Assembly (NCBI GenBank): GCA_028278625.1
Contig: JANQDY010000088.1
Span: 58,665-122,664 of the forward strand
Direction: 5' to 3'
Length of the DNA: 64,000 nt
Source of the DNA: Thermodesulfobacteriota bacterium
GTDB taxonomy: Bacteria > Desulfobacterota > DSM-4660 > Desulfatiglandales > Desulfatiglandaceae
Shown piece by piece: positions 33,587 to 42,676 of this stretch (its first letter is position 1; every line of letters begins with the position of its first letter). The notes below the pieces were generated by a model. It was not told the origin of the DNA and did no database searches. It saw only the letters and a list, made by a program, of their open reading frames with translations. The position numbers and the translations under genes are program-made.

Positions 33587-34789
33587 ATGAACGGGAGAAA
33601 ATTCTTTGGCATCTTTTTGTTGGTGGTAGCGGTTTCGGTCTTCGGGGCATTTCCGGCAATGGCGGAAAAACCGATCAAGATCGGTATTATTCAGGGGCTC
33701 AGCGGGCCCTATGAAATTTACGGCAAGGCGGAAGTCACGGGATTCAAGATGGGGCTCGAGTATTTCACGGGCGGAACCAATAAAATCGCGGGCCGCCCGG
33801 TGGAATTGATCGTGGAGGACACCCAGTTGAAGGCAGCCAGGGCAAAAATGCTCCTTACCAAGCTGTACAGCGATGACAAGGTGGATCTGGCGATCGGCCC
33901 CACCAGCAGCGGCGTCGCATTAGCGGTACTGCCCGTGGCCCAGCAGTTCAAGAAGATCCTTATTGTGGAGCCGGCGGTTGCCGATTCCATCACCGGTAAG
34001 AATTGGAATCGCTACATTTTCAGAACCGGCCGAAACTCCAGTCAGGATGCCATCAGCAACGCGGTGGCCGTATCCAAGCCGGGGGTGAGCATCGCCTGTA
34101 TCGCCCAGGACTATGCCTTTGGAAGGGACGGGGTCGCGGCCTACAAGGAGGCTGCCGAAAAACTGGGTGCCAAGGTGGTCCATGAGGAATACTGTGATCC
34201 CAAGGGCACCGACTTTACCGCTCCCATTCAGCGGATCATCGAGTCCCTGAAAGACAAACCGGCACCGAAATACGTGTTCGTGATCTGGGCCGGCAAGGGT
34301 GGTCCCATCCCGCAGTTGATCGCGGCAGGTCTCGACAAGCACGGTATTGAGATTGCCAGCGGTGGTAACGTTCTGGCGGCCCTCAAACTGATGAAGCCTT
34401 TGAAGGGCATGAAAGGGGCCATCTATTACTACTATGAAAACCCCAAAAACGAGGTGAACGACTGGCTGGTGAAAGAGCATTACAAACGGTTCAATGAACC
34501 GCCGGACTTCTTTACCTGCGGCGGTTTTGCGGCGGCGGGCGCCGTGGTTGAAGCCATCAAGAAATCGGGCGGCAAGACCGATACCGAGACCCTCATTACC
34601 ACCATGGAGGGAATGGAATTCATGACACCCAAAGGGAAGATGAAATTCCGGAAAGCGGACCACCAGGCCCTTCAGCAGATGTACGCATTTCAACTGGACA
34701 CCAAGCCGGATGTGGCGTGGGCCATTCCCGTTTGCACGCAGGTGCTGACCATGGAAGAGACGGCGCCGCCCATCGCCAACAAAAAGTAA
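33587..34789 (+). CDS. livK: ABC transporter substrate-binding protein, Liv/branched-chain type
   Basis: This 400-residue exported protein has a signal peptide (MNGRKFFGIFLLVVAVSVFG, cleavage after AMA) and the type I periplasmic-binding fold: IKIGIIQGLSGPYEIYGK, GFKMGLEYF, VDLAIGPTSSGVAL and a late ALQQMYAFQLD. In catabolic clusters of such bacteria these proteins often bind aromatic or organic acids rather than leucine. GGAAAGGAGAG precedes the ATG. The ATPase and permease genes follow after a 145-base gap. Confidence 0.92.
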   Translation: MNGRKFFGIFLLVVAVSVFGAFPAMAEKPIKIGIIQGLSGPYEIYGKAEVTGFKMGLEYFTGGTNKIAGRPVELIVEDTQLKAARAKMLLTKLYSDDKVDLAIGPTSSGVALAVLPVAQQFKKILIVEPAVADSITGKNWNRYIFRTGRNSSQDAISNAVAVSKPGVSIACIAQDYAFGRDGVAAYKEAAEKLGAKVVHEEYCDPKGTDFTAPIQRIIESLKDKPAPKYVFVIWAGKGGPIPQLIAAGLDKHGIEIASGGNVLAALKLMKPLKGMKGAIYYYYENPKNEVNDWLVKEHYKRFNEPPDFFTCGGFAAAGAVVEAIKKSGGKTDTETLITTMEGMEFMTPKGKMKFRKADHQALQQMYAFQLDTKPDVAWAIPVCTQVLTMEETAPPIANKK

Positions 34790-34798
34790 TTGCAGCCC

Positions 34799-34886
34799 AA
34801 GAATTCAGGAGCCAGGAGTCAGAATCCAGGATTTTCCAGAAGTAACCTTCCCATTCTGTCTCCTGAATTCTGTATTCTGAATTCTT
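34799..34886. repeat. Nested EcoRI-like inverted repeats between binding protein and ATPase
   Basis: AAGAATTCAG (34799-34808) is the reverse complement of CTGAATTCTT (34877-34886). GAATTCAGGAG (34801-34811) is the reverse complement of CTCCTGAATTC (34860-34870). The arms overlap, so two alternative cruciforms are possible. The low-complexity CAGGA/GAATTC units look like a degenerate interspersed repeat. Confidence 0.55.
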
Positions 34887-34934
34887 GAAATTTGCGGCAA
34901 GCTTCTAATAAATGAAGGCAAGAAGGTGATTCAG

Positions 34935-35705
34935 ATGCGTGCAGCAGATCCCATTTTAGAGACCAAAGACCTCACCATCCGCTTCGGCGGCCACGTGGCC
35001 GTGAACCGGGTGAGCCTCCAGGTGGAACCGTTTGCGCTGAAATCGATTATCGGACCCAACGGCGCCGGCAAGACCACCCTGTTCAACCTCATGACGGGCC
35101 AGTACAAACCCTCGGACGGGAGCGTCTTTCTGAAAGGAGAGGACATCACGGGTCTCGGTGCCGTGGAGAGAACCCGCATGGGGATGGGCCGCTCTTTTCA
35201 ACTGACCAACATCTTTCCCATCCTGACGGTCCTTGAAAATGTTCGGGTCGCCATCCAATCCCGGGAAGGGGTCGGCCTCAACTTCTGGAGAAACTATCTT
35301 CATTACGCCGACATGGAGGATGAAGCGTACGCGCTTTTAAAGAGCGTTTTGCTGGAGGATAAATGGGCCATGCCGGCCAGTTCCCTCACCCACGGGGAGC
35401 AACGAAAACTGGAGATCGCCATCCTTTTGGCACTGAAGCCTGAGATTCTTTTTCTGGATGAGCCCACGGCGGGCATGGGCCAGGAAGAGGTGCCGGCGAT
35501 TCTGGATATTCTTCATCGGATCAAAGAGGGAAAGGACCGCACCATGCTCCTGGTGGAGCATAAGATGGATATGATCATGACCCTTTCGGATACTATCGCG
35601 GTGCTTCAGGAAGGAGAATTGATCGCCGACGGTTCCCCCGACGACATCTACCGGAGCAAGGCGGTTCAGGAAGCCTATCTGGGCGGAGGTGCGAGGCGTG
35701 AGTAA
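34935..35705 (+). CDS. livG: ABC transporter ATPase, LivG type
   Basis: The 256-residue ATPase has Walker A GPNGAGKTT, a Q-loop in MGRSFQLTNIFPILTV, a signature region where LSGG reads SLTHGEQRKLE, Walker B ILFLDEPTAGMG and the H-loop LLVEHKMD. The LTHGEQ signature is typical of LivG. ATG at 34935 follows GAAGG; a GTG three codons upstream is less likely. It overlaps LivF. Confidence 0.94.
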   Translation: MRAADPILETKDLTIRFGGHVAVNRVSLQVEPFALKSIIGPNGAGKTTLFNLMTGQYKPSDGSVFLKGEDITGLGAVERTRMGMGRSFQLTNIFPILTVLENVRVAIQSREGVGLNFWRNYLHYADMEDEAYALLKSVLLEDKWAMPASSLTHGEQRKLEIAILLALKPEILFLDEPTAGMGQEEVPAILDILHRIKEGKDRTMLLVEHKMDMIMTLSDTIAVLQEGELIADGSPDDIYRSKAVQEAYLGGGARRE

Positions 35706-36420
35706 GACGATTTTGAAGGTGGAGGGGGTTCATACCTTTATCGAGCAGCATCATATTCTGCAGGGGGTCTCTTTTACCGCCAGGGCCGACGCGGCCACTG
35801 TTTTGATCGGCCGAAACGGTGCGGGCAAGAGCACGACCCTCAAAACCGTGATGGGACTCCTGCCGTCGGAAAAGGGCAGGATTACCTACCAGGGAAATGA
35901 GATCCAGGGCAACAAGCCCTATGAAATCGCACGGATGGGTATCGGTTTTGTTCCGGAGCATATGGGGATTTTCGCGGATCTGACGGTGGAGGAAAACATG
36001 CGGGTGGCCATGCTGGTGGAGGATGATGCCACAATCCGCCGTCTTAACCGGATTCTAGAGATGTTCGAGGCTCTCGGGAAGTTCTGGAAAAAGAAGGCGG
36101 GAACCCTTAGCGGGGGACAAAAGCAGATGCTCGCCATCGCCCGGGCCATCGTCAACGATACCTCCCTGCTGCTCATTGATGAACCCTCCAAGGGGCTGGC
36201 ACCGATTATCGTGGACGTGGTGATCGATTCCATCAACCAGATCAAGGAAAAGAGCGTTGTGGTGTTGGTGGAGCAGAATTTCTACATGGCCAGTTCGGTG
36301 GGAGACGATTTCTTCATTTTGGATGACGGCAAGGTGGTTCATAGCGGCCTGATTACGGAACTCATCCAGAACGAGGAATTGCAGAGCCGTTACCTGGGTA
36401 TCTCGAAAGTCGAGGACTAG
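35698..36420 (+). CDS. livF: ABC transporter ATPase, LivF type
   Basis: This 240-residue ATPase has Walker A GRNGAGKST, signature LSGGQKQMLAIARA, Walker B LLIDEPSKGLAPI (the LivF-type variant) and the H-loop replaced by VEQNF as is usual for LivF. GTG at 35698 overlaps the LivG stop by 8 bases and has GGAGG at a suitable distance. Confidence 0.94.
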   Translation: MSKTILKVEGVHTFIEQHHILQGVSFTARADAATVLIGRNGAGKSTTLKTVMGLLPSEKGRITYQGNEIQGNKPYEIARMGIGFVPEHMGIFADLTVEENMRVAMLVEDDATIRRLNRILEMFEALGKFWKKKAGTLSGGQKQMLAIARAIVNDTSLLLIDEPSKGLAPIIVDVVIDSINQIKEKSVVVLVEQNFYMASSVGDDFFILDDGKVVHSGLITELIQNEELQSRYLGISKVED

Positions 36421-36441
36421 CAAACAGAGGAGCAACTGCCA

Positions 36442-37431
36442 ATGGCTGAATCCATCTTCAAACGTTGGGACCAGGAACTCACACTGGTGGGAGCGGGGAT
36501 TCTCTTCCTGCTGCCGCTCCTGGAAATACCGCCCAAAATCTACCTGACCCTTACGGTTGCGGGACTGGCCATGGGGATGCTGCTCTTTCTGGTGGCTTCA
36601 GGCGTCAGTATTATTTTCGGGCTCATGGATGTGCTCAATTTTGCCCACGGGGCCCTTTTTGCATGGGGTGCCTATGTGGGGTTCAGCACATTTAACCGCC
36701 TGATGAAATGGGTGGAAGCGGATTCGGTACCAAAAAACATCGCCGTTTTTCTGCTGGCCATGGCCCTTGCCATGATTGCGGTGGCAATCCTGGGGATTCT
36801 TCTGGAACGCGTCATTGTACGCCGGGTTTACGGAAACCACCTTTTTCAGATTCTCATCACTTTCGGTGCAACCATTGTTTTGGTGGAACTGATTCGCGTC
36901 TTCTGGGGTCCCAACGATGAAGTCATGACGGTCCCCGGGACCTTTGCGGGAAACTGGGATGTTTTTGACGTGATCATCAGCCGGTACCGGATTATCTGTA
37001 TCCTTATCGGCGCCCTGGTCTACGGTATCATTCAGATCATCCTGAAAAGGACGAAACTGGGGACCATCGTTCGGGCCGGCGTGGAAGACCGGGATATGGT
37101 GCAGGCCATGGGACACAATATTTACCTGCTGTTTACGGGCGTATTCGCCGTGGGTGCCGCTCTCGCCGCCCTGGGGGGAGTGGCCATGAGCATTTTCAGC
37201 CTGCAGGTATACCCGGATATGGGAGGGACCTATCTCCTGTTTGCGTTTATTGTGGTGATTATCGGGGGACTGGGAAGCGTCACCGGTTCTCTGGTGGGAG
37301 CGATCATCGTCGGTCTCAGCTACAATTATGTGGCCTATCTGGTACCCTGGGCCGCTGCCGGCGTCAATGTTCTCATTATGATTGTTATACTGCTCATCCG
37401 GCCCACCGGTCTTTTTCAGGCCGGCAAGTAG
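36442..37431 (+). CDS. livH: ABC transporter permease, LivH type
   Basis: This 329-residue permease has eight or nine hydrophobic segments and the LivH motifs LMDVLNFAHGALFAWGAYVG and GGLGSVTGSLVGAIIVGL. It forms the membrane channel with LivM, which starts 14 bases downstream. GAGGAG precedes the ATG. Confidence 0.94.
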   Translation: MAESIFKRWDQELTLVGAGILFLLPLLEIPPKIYLTLTVAGLAMGMLLFLVASGVSIIFGLMDVLNFAHGALFAWGAYVGFSTFNRLMKWVEADSVPKNIAVFLLAMALAMIAVAILGILLERVIVRRVYGNHLFQILITFGATIVLVELIRVFWGPNDEVMTVPGTFAGNWDVFDVIISRYRIICILIGALVYGIIQIILKRTKLGTIVRAGVEDRDMVQAMGHNIYLLFTGVFAVGAALAALGGVAMSIFSLQVYPDMGGTYLLFAFIVVIIGGLGSVTGSLVGAIIVGLSYNYVAYLVPWAAAGVNVLIMIVILLIRPTGLFQAGK

Positions 37432-37444
37432 CGAGGTATATGAA

Positions 37445-38545
37445 ATGGCAGAAGCCACACCTGTACAGTTATACCATCTGGCGGAGAAGAAAAGACAGTA
37501 CCGCAGCGGCGGTTTCTTTCTCAAGATTTGTCTGCTCGCCCTCTTTATTCTTGTGCCGTTTCTTTTTCCTTCTTTCAAAACGGTCGATCTGGCTGTTCAG
37601 ATCATCATCTTCGGTGCCCTGGTCGCCAGTTTTGATATTCTCTTGGGGTATACGGGAATCCTCTCATTCGGGCACGGTATGTTCTTCGGCATGGGCGCCT
37701 ACTGCATGGCCTTCTACATGGGCAAATACGGGATGCCTTCCTATGCCAACCTTGCCCTGGGGTTCATAACGGCGGCCATTGTGGCCGCCATTCTGGCCCT
37801 TTTGATCAGCTTTTTGACCCTCCGTGTCAAAGCCATCTTCTTTGCCATGATCACGCTGGCCATTGCGGAGCTGGCCATCGTGCTGGCCACCAAATTGAGT
37901 CATTTTACCGGGGGCGAAGACGGTGTCAGTTTTATGATGCCGGGGATCTTTTCCATTGCCTATTCTGTTGGGGATGTTATGGGGGTCTCGGTTACCGGAA
38001 AGACCCTCACCTATTATTTCATTCTGTTCTCCTGTACCATCCTCTTTATGGCCATGCTCAGGTTTACCCACTCCCCTTTGGGGCGCGTGCTTCAGGCCAT
38101 AAGGGACAACGAACAGCGGGCGGAAGCCCTGGGCAACCGTACCTTTGTCTATCAGAGCATTTCCATTACCTTTGGCTGCGTCGTGGCCGCCCTGATCGGC
38201 TGCCTGTACGCCATGTGGATGGAGTACGTGAATCCGGAGTCCAGTCTGGGTGTTCTGACCATCATGCTGGATGTGCTGCTGATGGTCATCATCGGCGGCA
38301 TGGGAACACTGTACGGGGGTATTATCGGTGCCGCCTTCCTAAAGATCACACAGACCTTTCTTCCCGATCTTCAGAACCTGGCAAAGGACCTGTTTCCGAA
38401 CGCGGTGATACTGCACAATGTTCTGGAGCGGTGGCTGCTCCTGTTCGGAATCCTCTTCATCCTGGTGGTCATCTTTTTTCCCAAAGGCGTCATCGGATCG
38501 GTCAGGGAACGGATGGCCAGAAGGAAGAAAATGCCGCAAACCTGA
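37445..38545 (+). CDS. livM: ABC transporter permease, LivM type
   Basis: This 366-residue permease has the LivM motifs GYTGILSFGHGMFFGMGAYC and GGMGTLYGGIIGAAFLK, with about ten membrane spans, and the conserved SPLGRVLQAIRDNEQRAEAL loop that couples to the ATPase. Its start at 37445 was chosen for GAGGTAT upstream; the longer frame runs into livH. Confidence 0.94.
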   Translation: MAEATPVQLYHLAEKKRQYRSGGFFLKICLLALFILVPFLFPSFKTVDLAVQIIIFGALVASFDILLGYTGILSFGHGMFFGMGAYCMAFYMGKYGMPSYANLALGFITAAIVAAILALLISFLTLRVKAIFFAMITLAIAELAIVLATKLSHFTGGEDGVSFMMPGIFSIAYSVGDVMGVSVTGKTLTYYFILFSCTILFMAMLRFTHSPLGRVLQAIRDNEQRAEALGNRTFVYQSISITFGCVVAALIGCLYAMWMEYVNPESSLGVLTIMLDVLLMVIIGGMGTLYGGIIGAAFLKITQTFLPDLQNLAKDLFPNAVILHNVLERWLLLFGILFILVVIFFPKGVIGSVRERMARRKKMPQT

Positions 38546-38566
38546 AAGTTGTGAAGGGAAAAAAAG

Positions 38567-40081
38567 ATGATTTACGGAGACGTTATCGGCCGTTGGGGGC
38601 GTGCATATCCCGACAGTGAAGCCCTTTTTGATGCCATCAAAAAGAGACGCTACACTTACGGGGACCTCCTTTCGGCATCGACCCGGATGGCCCGTTTCCT
38701 CAAAGAGGAACTGGGTGTTTCAAAAGGAGATCGGGTGGCCTGCCTCTCCTTTAATCGCACGGAGTACGTCACCCTCTTTCTGGCCGCAAGCCGCCTGGGG
38801 GCCGTCCTGGTGCCGCTCAATTTCCGTCTTGCCAAAGGTGAATTTGTCTATTTTTTGAAAGACAGCGCCCCCAAGGCCATCTTTTTTGACCAGGACCACC
38901 AGGAGGTGGTATCCGCCCTTAAGGCGGATGTGAACGTGCCCCACTATGTCTCCATGGACAGGGACAGCACCGTGGGCATATCTCTCTCGGGAATATGGGA
39001 TTCTCTTTCCGCCGATCCCTTGGAGGAGACGGATATAGGGCCCCATGATCCCCAGTTGATCATCTATACATCGGGCACCACGGGTCTGCCCAAGGGGGTG
39101 CTGCTGACCCACGGCATGCTGGCCTGGAACGCTTTTAACACCATTGTGGGCTGGGAATTGAGGCCGGATGACAAGACCATTCTGCATGCTGCCATGTTTT
39201 ACACGGCCGGCTGGAACGTCTTTACACTGCCCATCTTTCAGAGCCGCGGGGTCAATATTCTGGTTCAATCCTTTGATGCGGACCTGATTCTGGATTTGAT
39301 ACAGAATGAGGGTGTCACCCTCTTTTTCGGTGTGCCCACCATGTTCCAGATGATGATGGAATCCCCCAAATTCCATGACACCGATTTCTCAAAGGTCCGG
39401 TTCATGGTCTCGGGGGGCGCCCCTTTGGGTGAAACCATTTTTAACGGTTATAAAACCCAAAAATCGGTTCATATCCGGGAAGGATACGGTCTCACGGAAG
39501 TGGGTCCCAACTGTTTCATGGCCAACGGCAAACTGGGCACCATCGGGCATCCCATGCCCTATGTGGATGTCAAACTGGTGAACGGCGACGGGAAGGAAGT
39601 TTCTGAGGGCGAGGAAGGGGAAATCCTTCTAAGAGGCCCCAACGTGTGCGCGGGCTACCTCAACAAACCGGACATCACCCGCAAAACCATTATCGATGGA
39701 TGGTTCCATACGGGAGATCTGGGGAAGATGGACGAAGACGGGCACATGGCCATCGTGGGAAGGCTCAAGGATATGATCATTTCAGGCGGCGCCAACATCT
39801 ATCCGGCTGAAATCGAGCGCGCCATCGATACCCATCCGGCGGTTGCCGCATCCGCGGTCATCGGTGTTCCGGATCCCAAATGGGGTGAAGTGGGCAAAGC
39901 CATCGTGGAACTGAAACCGGGAGAAACCTTGACGCTTCCGGACCTTCTGGATCATTTGGGGGATCGGCTGGGAAGATTTAAACAGCCCAAATATCTTGAG
40001 GTGGTGGATGAACTGCCCAGAACCCCCGCTTCGGGCAAGGTTCAGAAATTCATCCTCAAGGAAAAGTACGGCGAAGGCTGA
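38567..40081 (+). CDS. Acyl-CoA synthetase (AMP-binding)
   Basis: This 504-residue ANL enzyme has YTSGTTGLPKG, GYGLTEVGPN, WFHTGDLGKMDEDGHMAIVG, LKDMIISGGANIYPAEIE and the Lys region RTPASGKVQKFILKE. It is related to, but clearly distinct from, the ligase at 31970. Its position directly between livM and phaE suggests it primes acyl groups for degradation or polymer synthesis. Confidence 0.93.
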   Translation: MIYGDVIGRWGRAYPDSEALFDAIKKRRYTYGDLLSASTRMARFLKEELGVSKGDRVACLSFNRTEYVTLFLAASRLGAVLVPLNFRLAKGEFVYFLKDSAPKAIFFDQDHQEVVSALKADVNVPHYVSMDRDSTVGISLSGIWDSLSADPLEETDIGPHDPQLIIYTSGTTGLPKGVLLTHGMLAWNAFNTIVGWELRPDDKTILHAAMFYTAGWNVFTLPIFQSRGVNILVQSFDADLILDLIQNEGVTLFFGVPTMFQMMMESPKFHDTDFSKVRFMVSGGAPLGETIFNGYKTQKSVHIREGYGLTEVGPNCFMANGKLGTIGHPMPYVDVKLVNGDGKEVSEGEEGEILLRGPNVCAGYLNKPDITRKTIIDGWFHTGDLGKMDEDGHMAIVGRLKDMIISGGANIYPAEIERAIDTHPAVAASAVIGVPDPKWGEVGKAIVELKPGETLTLPDLLDHLGDRLGRFKQPKYLEVVDELPRTPASGKVQKFILKEKYGEG

Positions 40082-40082
40082 C

Positions 40083-40787
40083 ATGTTTGATCTCATGGAG
40101 AAAATCATAGAGAGCGGGGAACTTTACACGGAGTTCATGAACGCTCTTTTGTCATCCGCGGGTGCCGCACTGGACGGGCGTCAAAATCATGAAACCTTAA
40201 ATGGTATCTATGAACAGATGACCCGGCGCTACCTGTCATTATATGAAGAGGGCGTTGGCAGGGTCTTAAAGGCGCCGCAACTGGGTCTTTCGAGGGAACA
40301 CCTTCAGCATGTCATGGCGGCCTCCGATGCCTTTAACCGTTTCATGGCGGCGGTTGCTGATTTTACGGTCAAATTCAATATCCCCCTAAAAGACGCTTTT
40401 TCGGACCTGATGGATGCCATCAGAGAAAAGGAGGAGACGGGCGAGGGGTTTGAGAGTGCCAAAGAGATATATGCGGCGGCCAGAAAGATATTGGACGAAA
40501 GATACGATGCCCATATCAAATCCCCCGAAGGGGTGCAAATGGTGGTGGATGTTGTCGAAAAGTATATCGCGTTTAAAAAGAAAGCCCATGTGGTAAATGA
40601 TATCTGGCTGAGGAATTTATCCATACCCACATCAAAAGAAATGGATGATGTGTACCGGAGCATTTACGAACTCAAAAGGAAGACGCGAAGGCAGGCGGCC
40701 GTCATTCGTGACCACGAAGACCTTATCGCCCGTCTTGGCGAAAAAGTCGAGGCCCTTGAGACGTCTCTGGCCAAGGCCTGTAAATGA
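40083..40787 (+). CDS. phaE: PHA synthase class III subunit PhaE-like
   Basis: This 234-residue helical protein matches the PhaE style of sequence (FNRFMAAVADFTVKFNIPLK, SKEMDDVYRSIYELKRKTRR near the C-terminus) and immediately precedes phaC. PhaE usually has 320-360 residues, so this is a short version. A terminal coiled coil (RDHEDLIARLGEKVEALETS) is visible. PhaE stabilises and activates PhaC. The ATG at 40083 overlaps the ligase stop region; the longer frame lies within the ligase gene. Confidence 0.8.
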   Translation: MFDLMEKIIESGELYTEFMNALLSSAGAALDGRQNHETLNGIYEQMTRRYLSLYEEGVGRVLKAPQLGLSREHLQHVMAASDAFNRFMAAVADFTVKFNIPLKDAFSDLMDAIREKEETGEGFESAKEIYAAARKILDERYDAHIKSPEGVQMVVDVVEKYIAFKKKAHVVNDIWLRNLSIPTSKEMDDVYRSIYELKRKTRRQAAVIRDHEDLIARLGEKVEALETSLAKACK

Positions 40788-40791
40788 AGAT

Positions 40792-41856
40792 ATGTCTTAC
40801 AAACGGATCATAGAGAGCATCGAGAATGATCTTAAGGAATTTCCGAAGAAAATGCTTCGGGCGGGGGAAGTGCTTACCGGCGATCTCGATTACCGGGTGG
40901 CCACGACCCCTTCAGAGGTGGTTTATTGCGAAGACAAGATGCGGCTGCTTCACTATGAACGCCCCGGCCACTTGAAGAAGGTCCATCCCACCCCGGTCCT
41001 GATCGTCTATGCCCTCATCAACCGCCACATTATGCTGGATCTGGAACCGGGCAGAAGTTTCATAGAGAACCTGCTCAATGAAGGCATGGATGTTTATCTC
41101 ATTGACTGGGGGTACCCCACCGGCGCTGACCGCTTCCTCACGCTGGATGACTATGTAAACGGCTATCTGGACAACGCCGTTCGATGGATTTGCTCCCAGG
41201 AGGGTGTCGGAGATAAAATCAATCTCATGGGCGTCTGCATGGGGGGGACCTTCAGCGTGATGTATGCGGCGCTTCATCCGGAAAAAGTTCAGAACCTCAT
41301 CACCCTTGCGACGCCCACCCGTTTTGACATTGACGATGCGGGGCTCTTTTTGTGGGCCCGGGGGTTTAATGTGGATCAACTGGGCGAGGGAATGGGGAAT
41401 CTGCCGGGAGACCTGGCCAATATCCTGTACCTGCTGGTGGTGCCCGTGGCCACGGTGGACAAATATGTCCAGTTTTTGGATATGGTGGAAAATCCCAAAC
41501 AGGTGGGGACCTTCCTCCGTATGGAAAAATGGATATTTGACAGTCCCGATATGGCGGGAGAGGCCTTTAAGGAGTGGATCAGGGACCTGTTGCAGCAAAA
41601 CCTGCTCATTTTAAACCGTCTGGTTCTGGGGGGAGAGCGGGTGGATTTAAAGAACATCACCTGCCCGCTTCTAAATGTCTTCGGAAAAAACGATTATCTG
41701 GCGCCCCCTTCCTCCGCCAAACCGCTCTCCAAAGCGGTGGGATCCAAAGACGTCACAACCCTGGGGGTGAATACGGGTCACGTGGGGATCTTCGTGGGGA
41801 GCATGTCGTACAAGACCATTATTCCCAAAATCGTGAAATGGATTAGAGAAAGGTAA
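40792..41856 (+). CDS. phaC: PHA synthase class III catalytic subunit PhaC
   Basis: The 354-residue protein has the lipase-like box GVCMGG with nucleophile C149, plus D301 (FGKNDY) and H330 (NTGHVGI). These are essentially the positions known in Allochromatium vinosum class III PhaC. It polymerises (R)-3-hydroxyacyl-CoA. It starts five bases after phaE. The SDRs and crotonase at the start of the operon could supply hydroxyacyl-CoA, linking substrate degradation to storage. Confidence 0.93.
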   Translation: MSYKRIIESIENDLKEFPKKMLRAGEVLTGDLDYRVATTPSEVVYCEDKMRLLHYERPGHLKKVHPTPVLIVYALINRHIMLDLEPGRSFIENLLNEGMDVYLIDWGYPTGADRFLTLDDYVNGYLDNAVRWICSQEGVGDKINLMGVCMGGTFSVMYAALHPEKVQNLITLATPTRFDIDDAGLFLWARGFNVDQLGEGMGNLPGDLANILYLLVVPVATVDKYVQFLDMVENPKQVGTFLRMEKWIFDSPDMAGEAFKEWIRDLLQQNLLILNRLVLGGERVDLKNITCPLLNVFGKNDYLAPPSSAKPLSKAVGSKDVTTLGVNTGHVGIFVGSMSYKTIIPKIVKWIRER

Positions 41857-41861
41857 AAAGG

Positions 41862-42644
41862 ATGCTCCTTGAAAATCCAGGTCTTTACTATGAAATCCAT
41901 GGTGAGGGAGAACCGCTGGTTCTCTTAAACGGCATTATGATGAACACCCTGAGCTGGGCCGAACACATCCCCTTGCTCAAGGACCATTATCAGGTCATTG
42001 TCTACGACATGCGCGATCAGGGCCAGTCGGCCCGATTGAAGGAAGGGTATGACAGCAGCATCCACGCGGAAGATCTGAAAAAACTGCTGGACCATCTGGG
42101 CATCTCTCGAACCAACCTTTTCGGGGCCTCCTATGGCGGGCAGGTGGCCATGATCTTTGCGCTCAAATACCCGGAAATGGTGGAACGGCTGGTGCTGGCC
42201 AATACCTGCGCCCATGTGGATCAATACCTTCGGTCAATGGGTGACATGTGGAAGCGGGCCGCCAGGCTCTATGACGGCGAAGCGTTTTTTGATCTGGCCC
42301 TCATTCCCATCTATTCAAGGACCTTTTACAATGAGCAATACGACTGGCTCCGGAATCGACGGCAGGTCTTCAAGGAGTATCTGACCCGGGAGTGGTTTGA
42401 TGCATTCATCCGGTTGGCCTCATCCAATACCCATTGGGACATCCGGAAAGAGATCTCCGCAATCAAACATGCCACGCTCCTCATCGCTGCCCAGGAAGAC
42501 ATTATTACCCCCTATGGGCAGATGCTTGAAATGAACCGCATGATGGAAAATTCCAGAATTGTCTGTGTGCCCGAGACCGGCCACGGCGCCATTTTGGAAA
42601 AGATCGATACCATCTGCGCGCTGATCAAAGGGTTTATCAGATAA
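41862..42644 (+). CDS. Alpha/beta hydrolase (enol-lactonase/esterase-like)
   Basis: This 260-residue hydrolase has the nucleophile elbow GASYGG (S in FGASYGGQVAM), a catalytic Asp in AAQEDIITPY and His in ETGHGAI. It begins 5 bases after phaC. PHA depolymerase, thioesterase or lactonase roles are all possible. Confidence 0.86.
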   Translation: MLLENPGLYYEIHGEGEPLVLLNGIMMNTLSWAEHIPLLKDHYQVIVYDMRDQGQSARLKEGYDSSIHAEDLKKLLDHLGISRTNLFGASYGGQVAMIFALKYPEMVERLVLANTCAHVDQYLRSMGDMWKRAARLYDGEAFFDLALIPIYSRTFYNEQYDWLRNRRQVFKEYLTREWFDAFIRLASSNTHWDIRKEISAIKHATLLIAAQEDIITPYGQMLEMNRMMENSRIVCVPETGHGAILEKIDTICALIKGFIR

Positions 42645-42676
42645 CCGTTGCGCATTCAAACATGGGAGATGTATTC

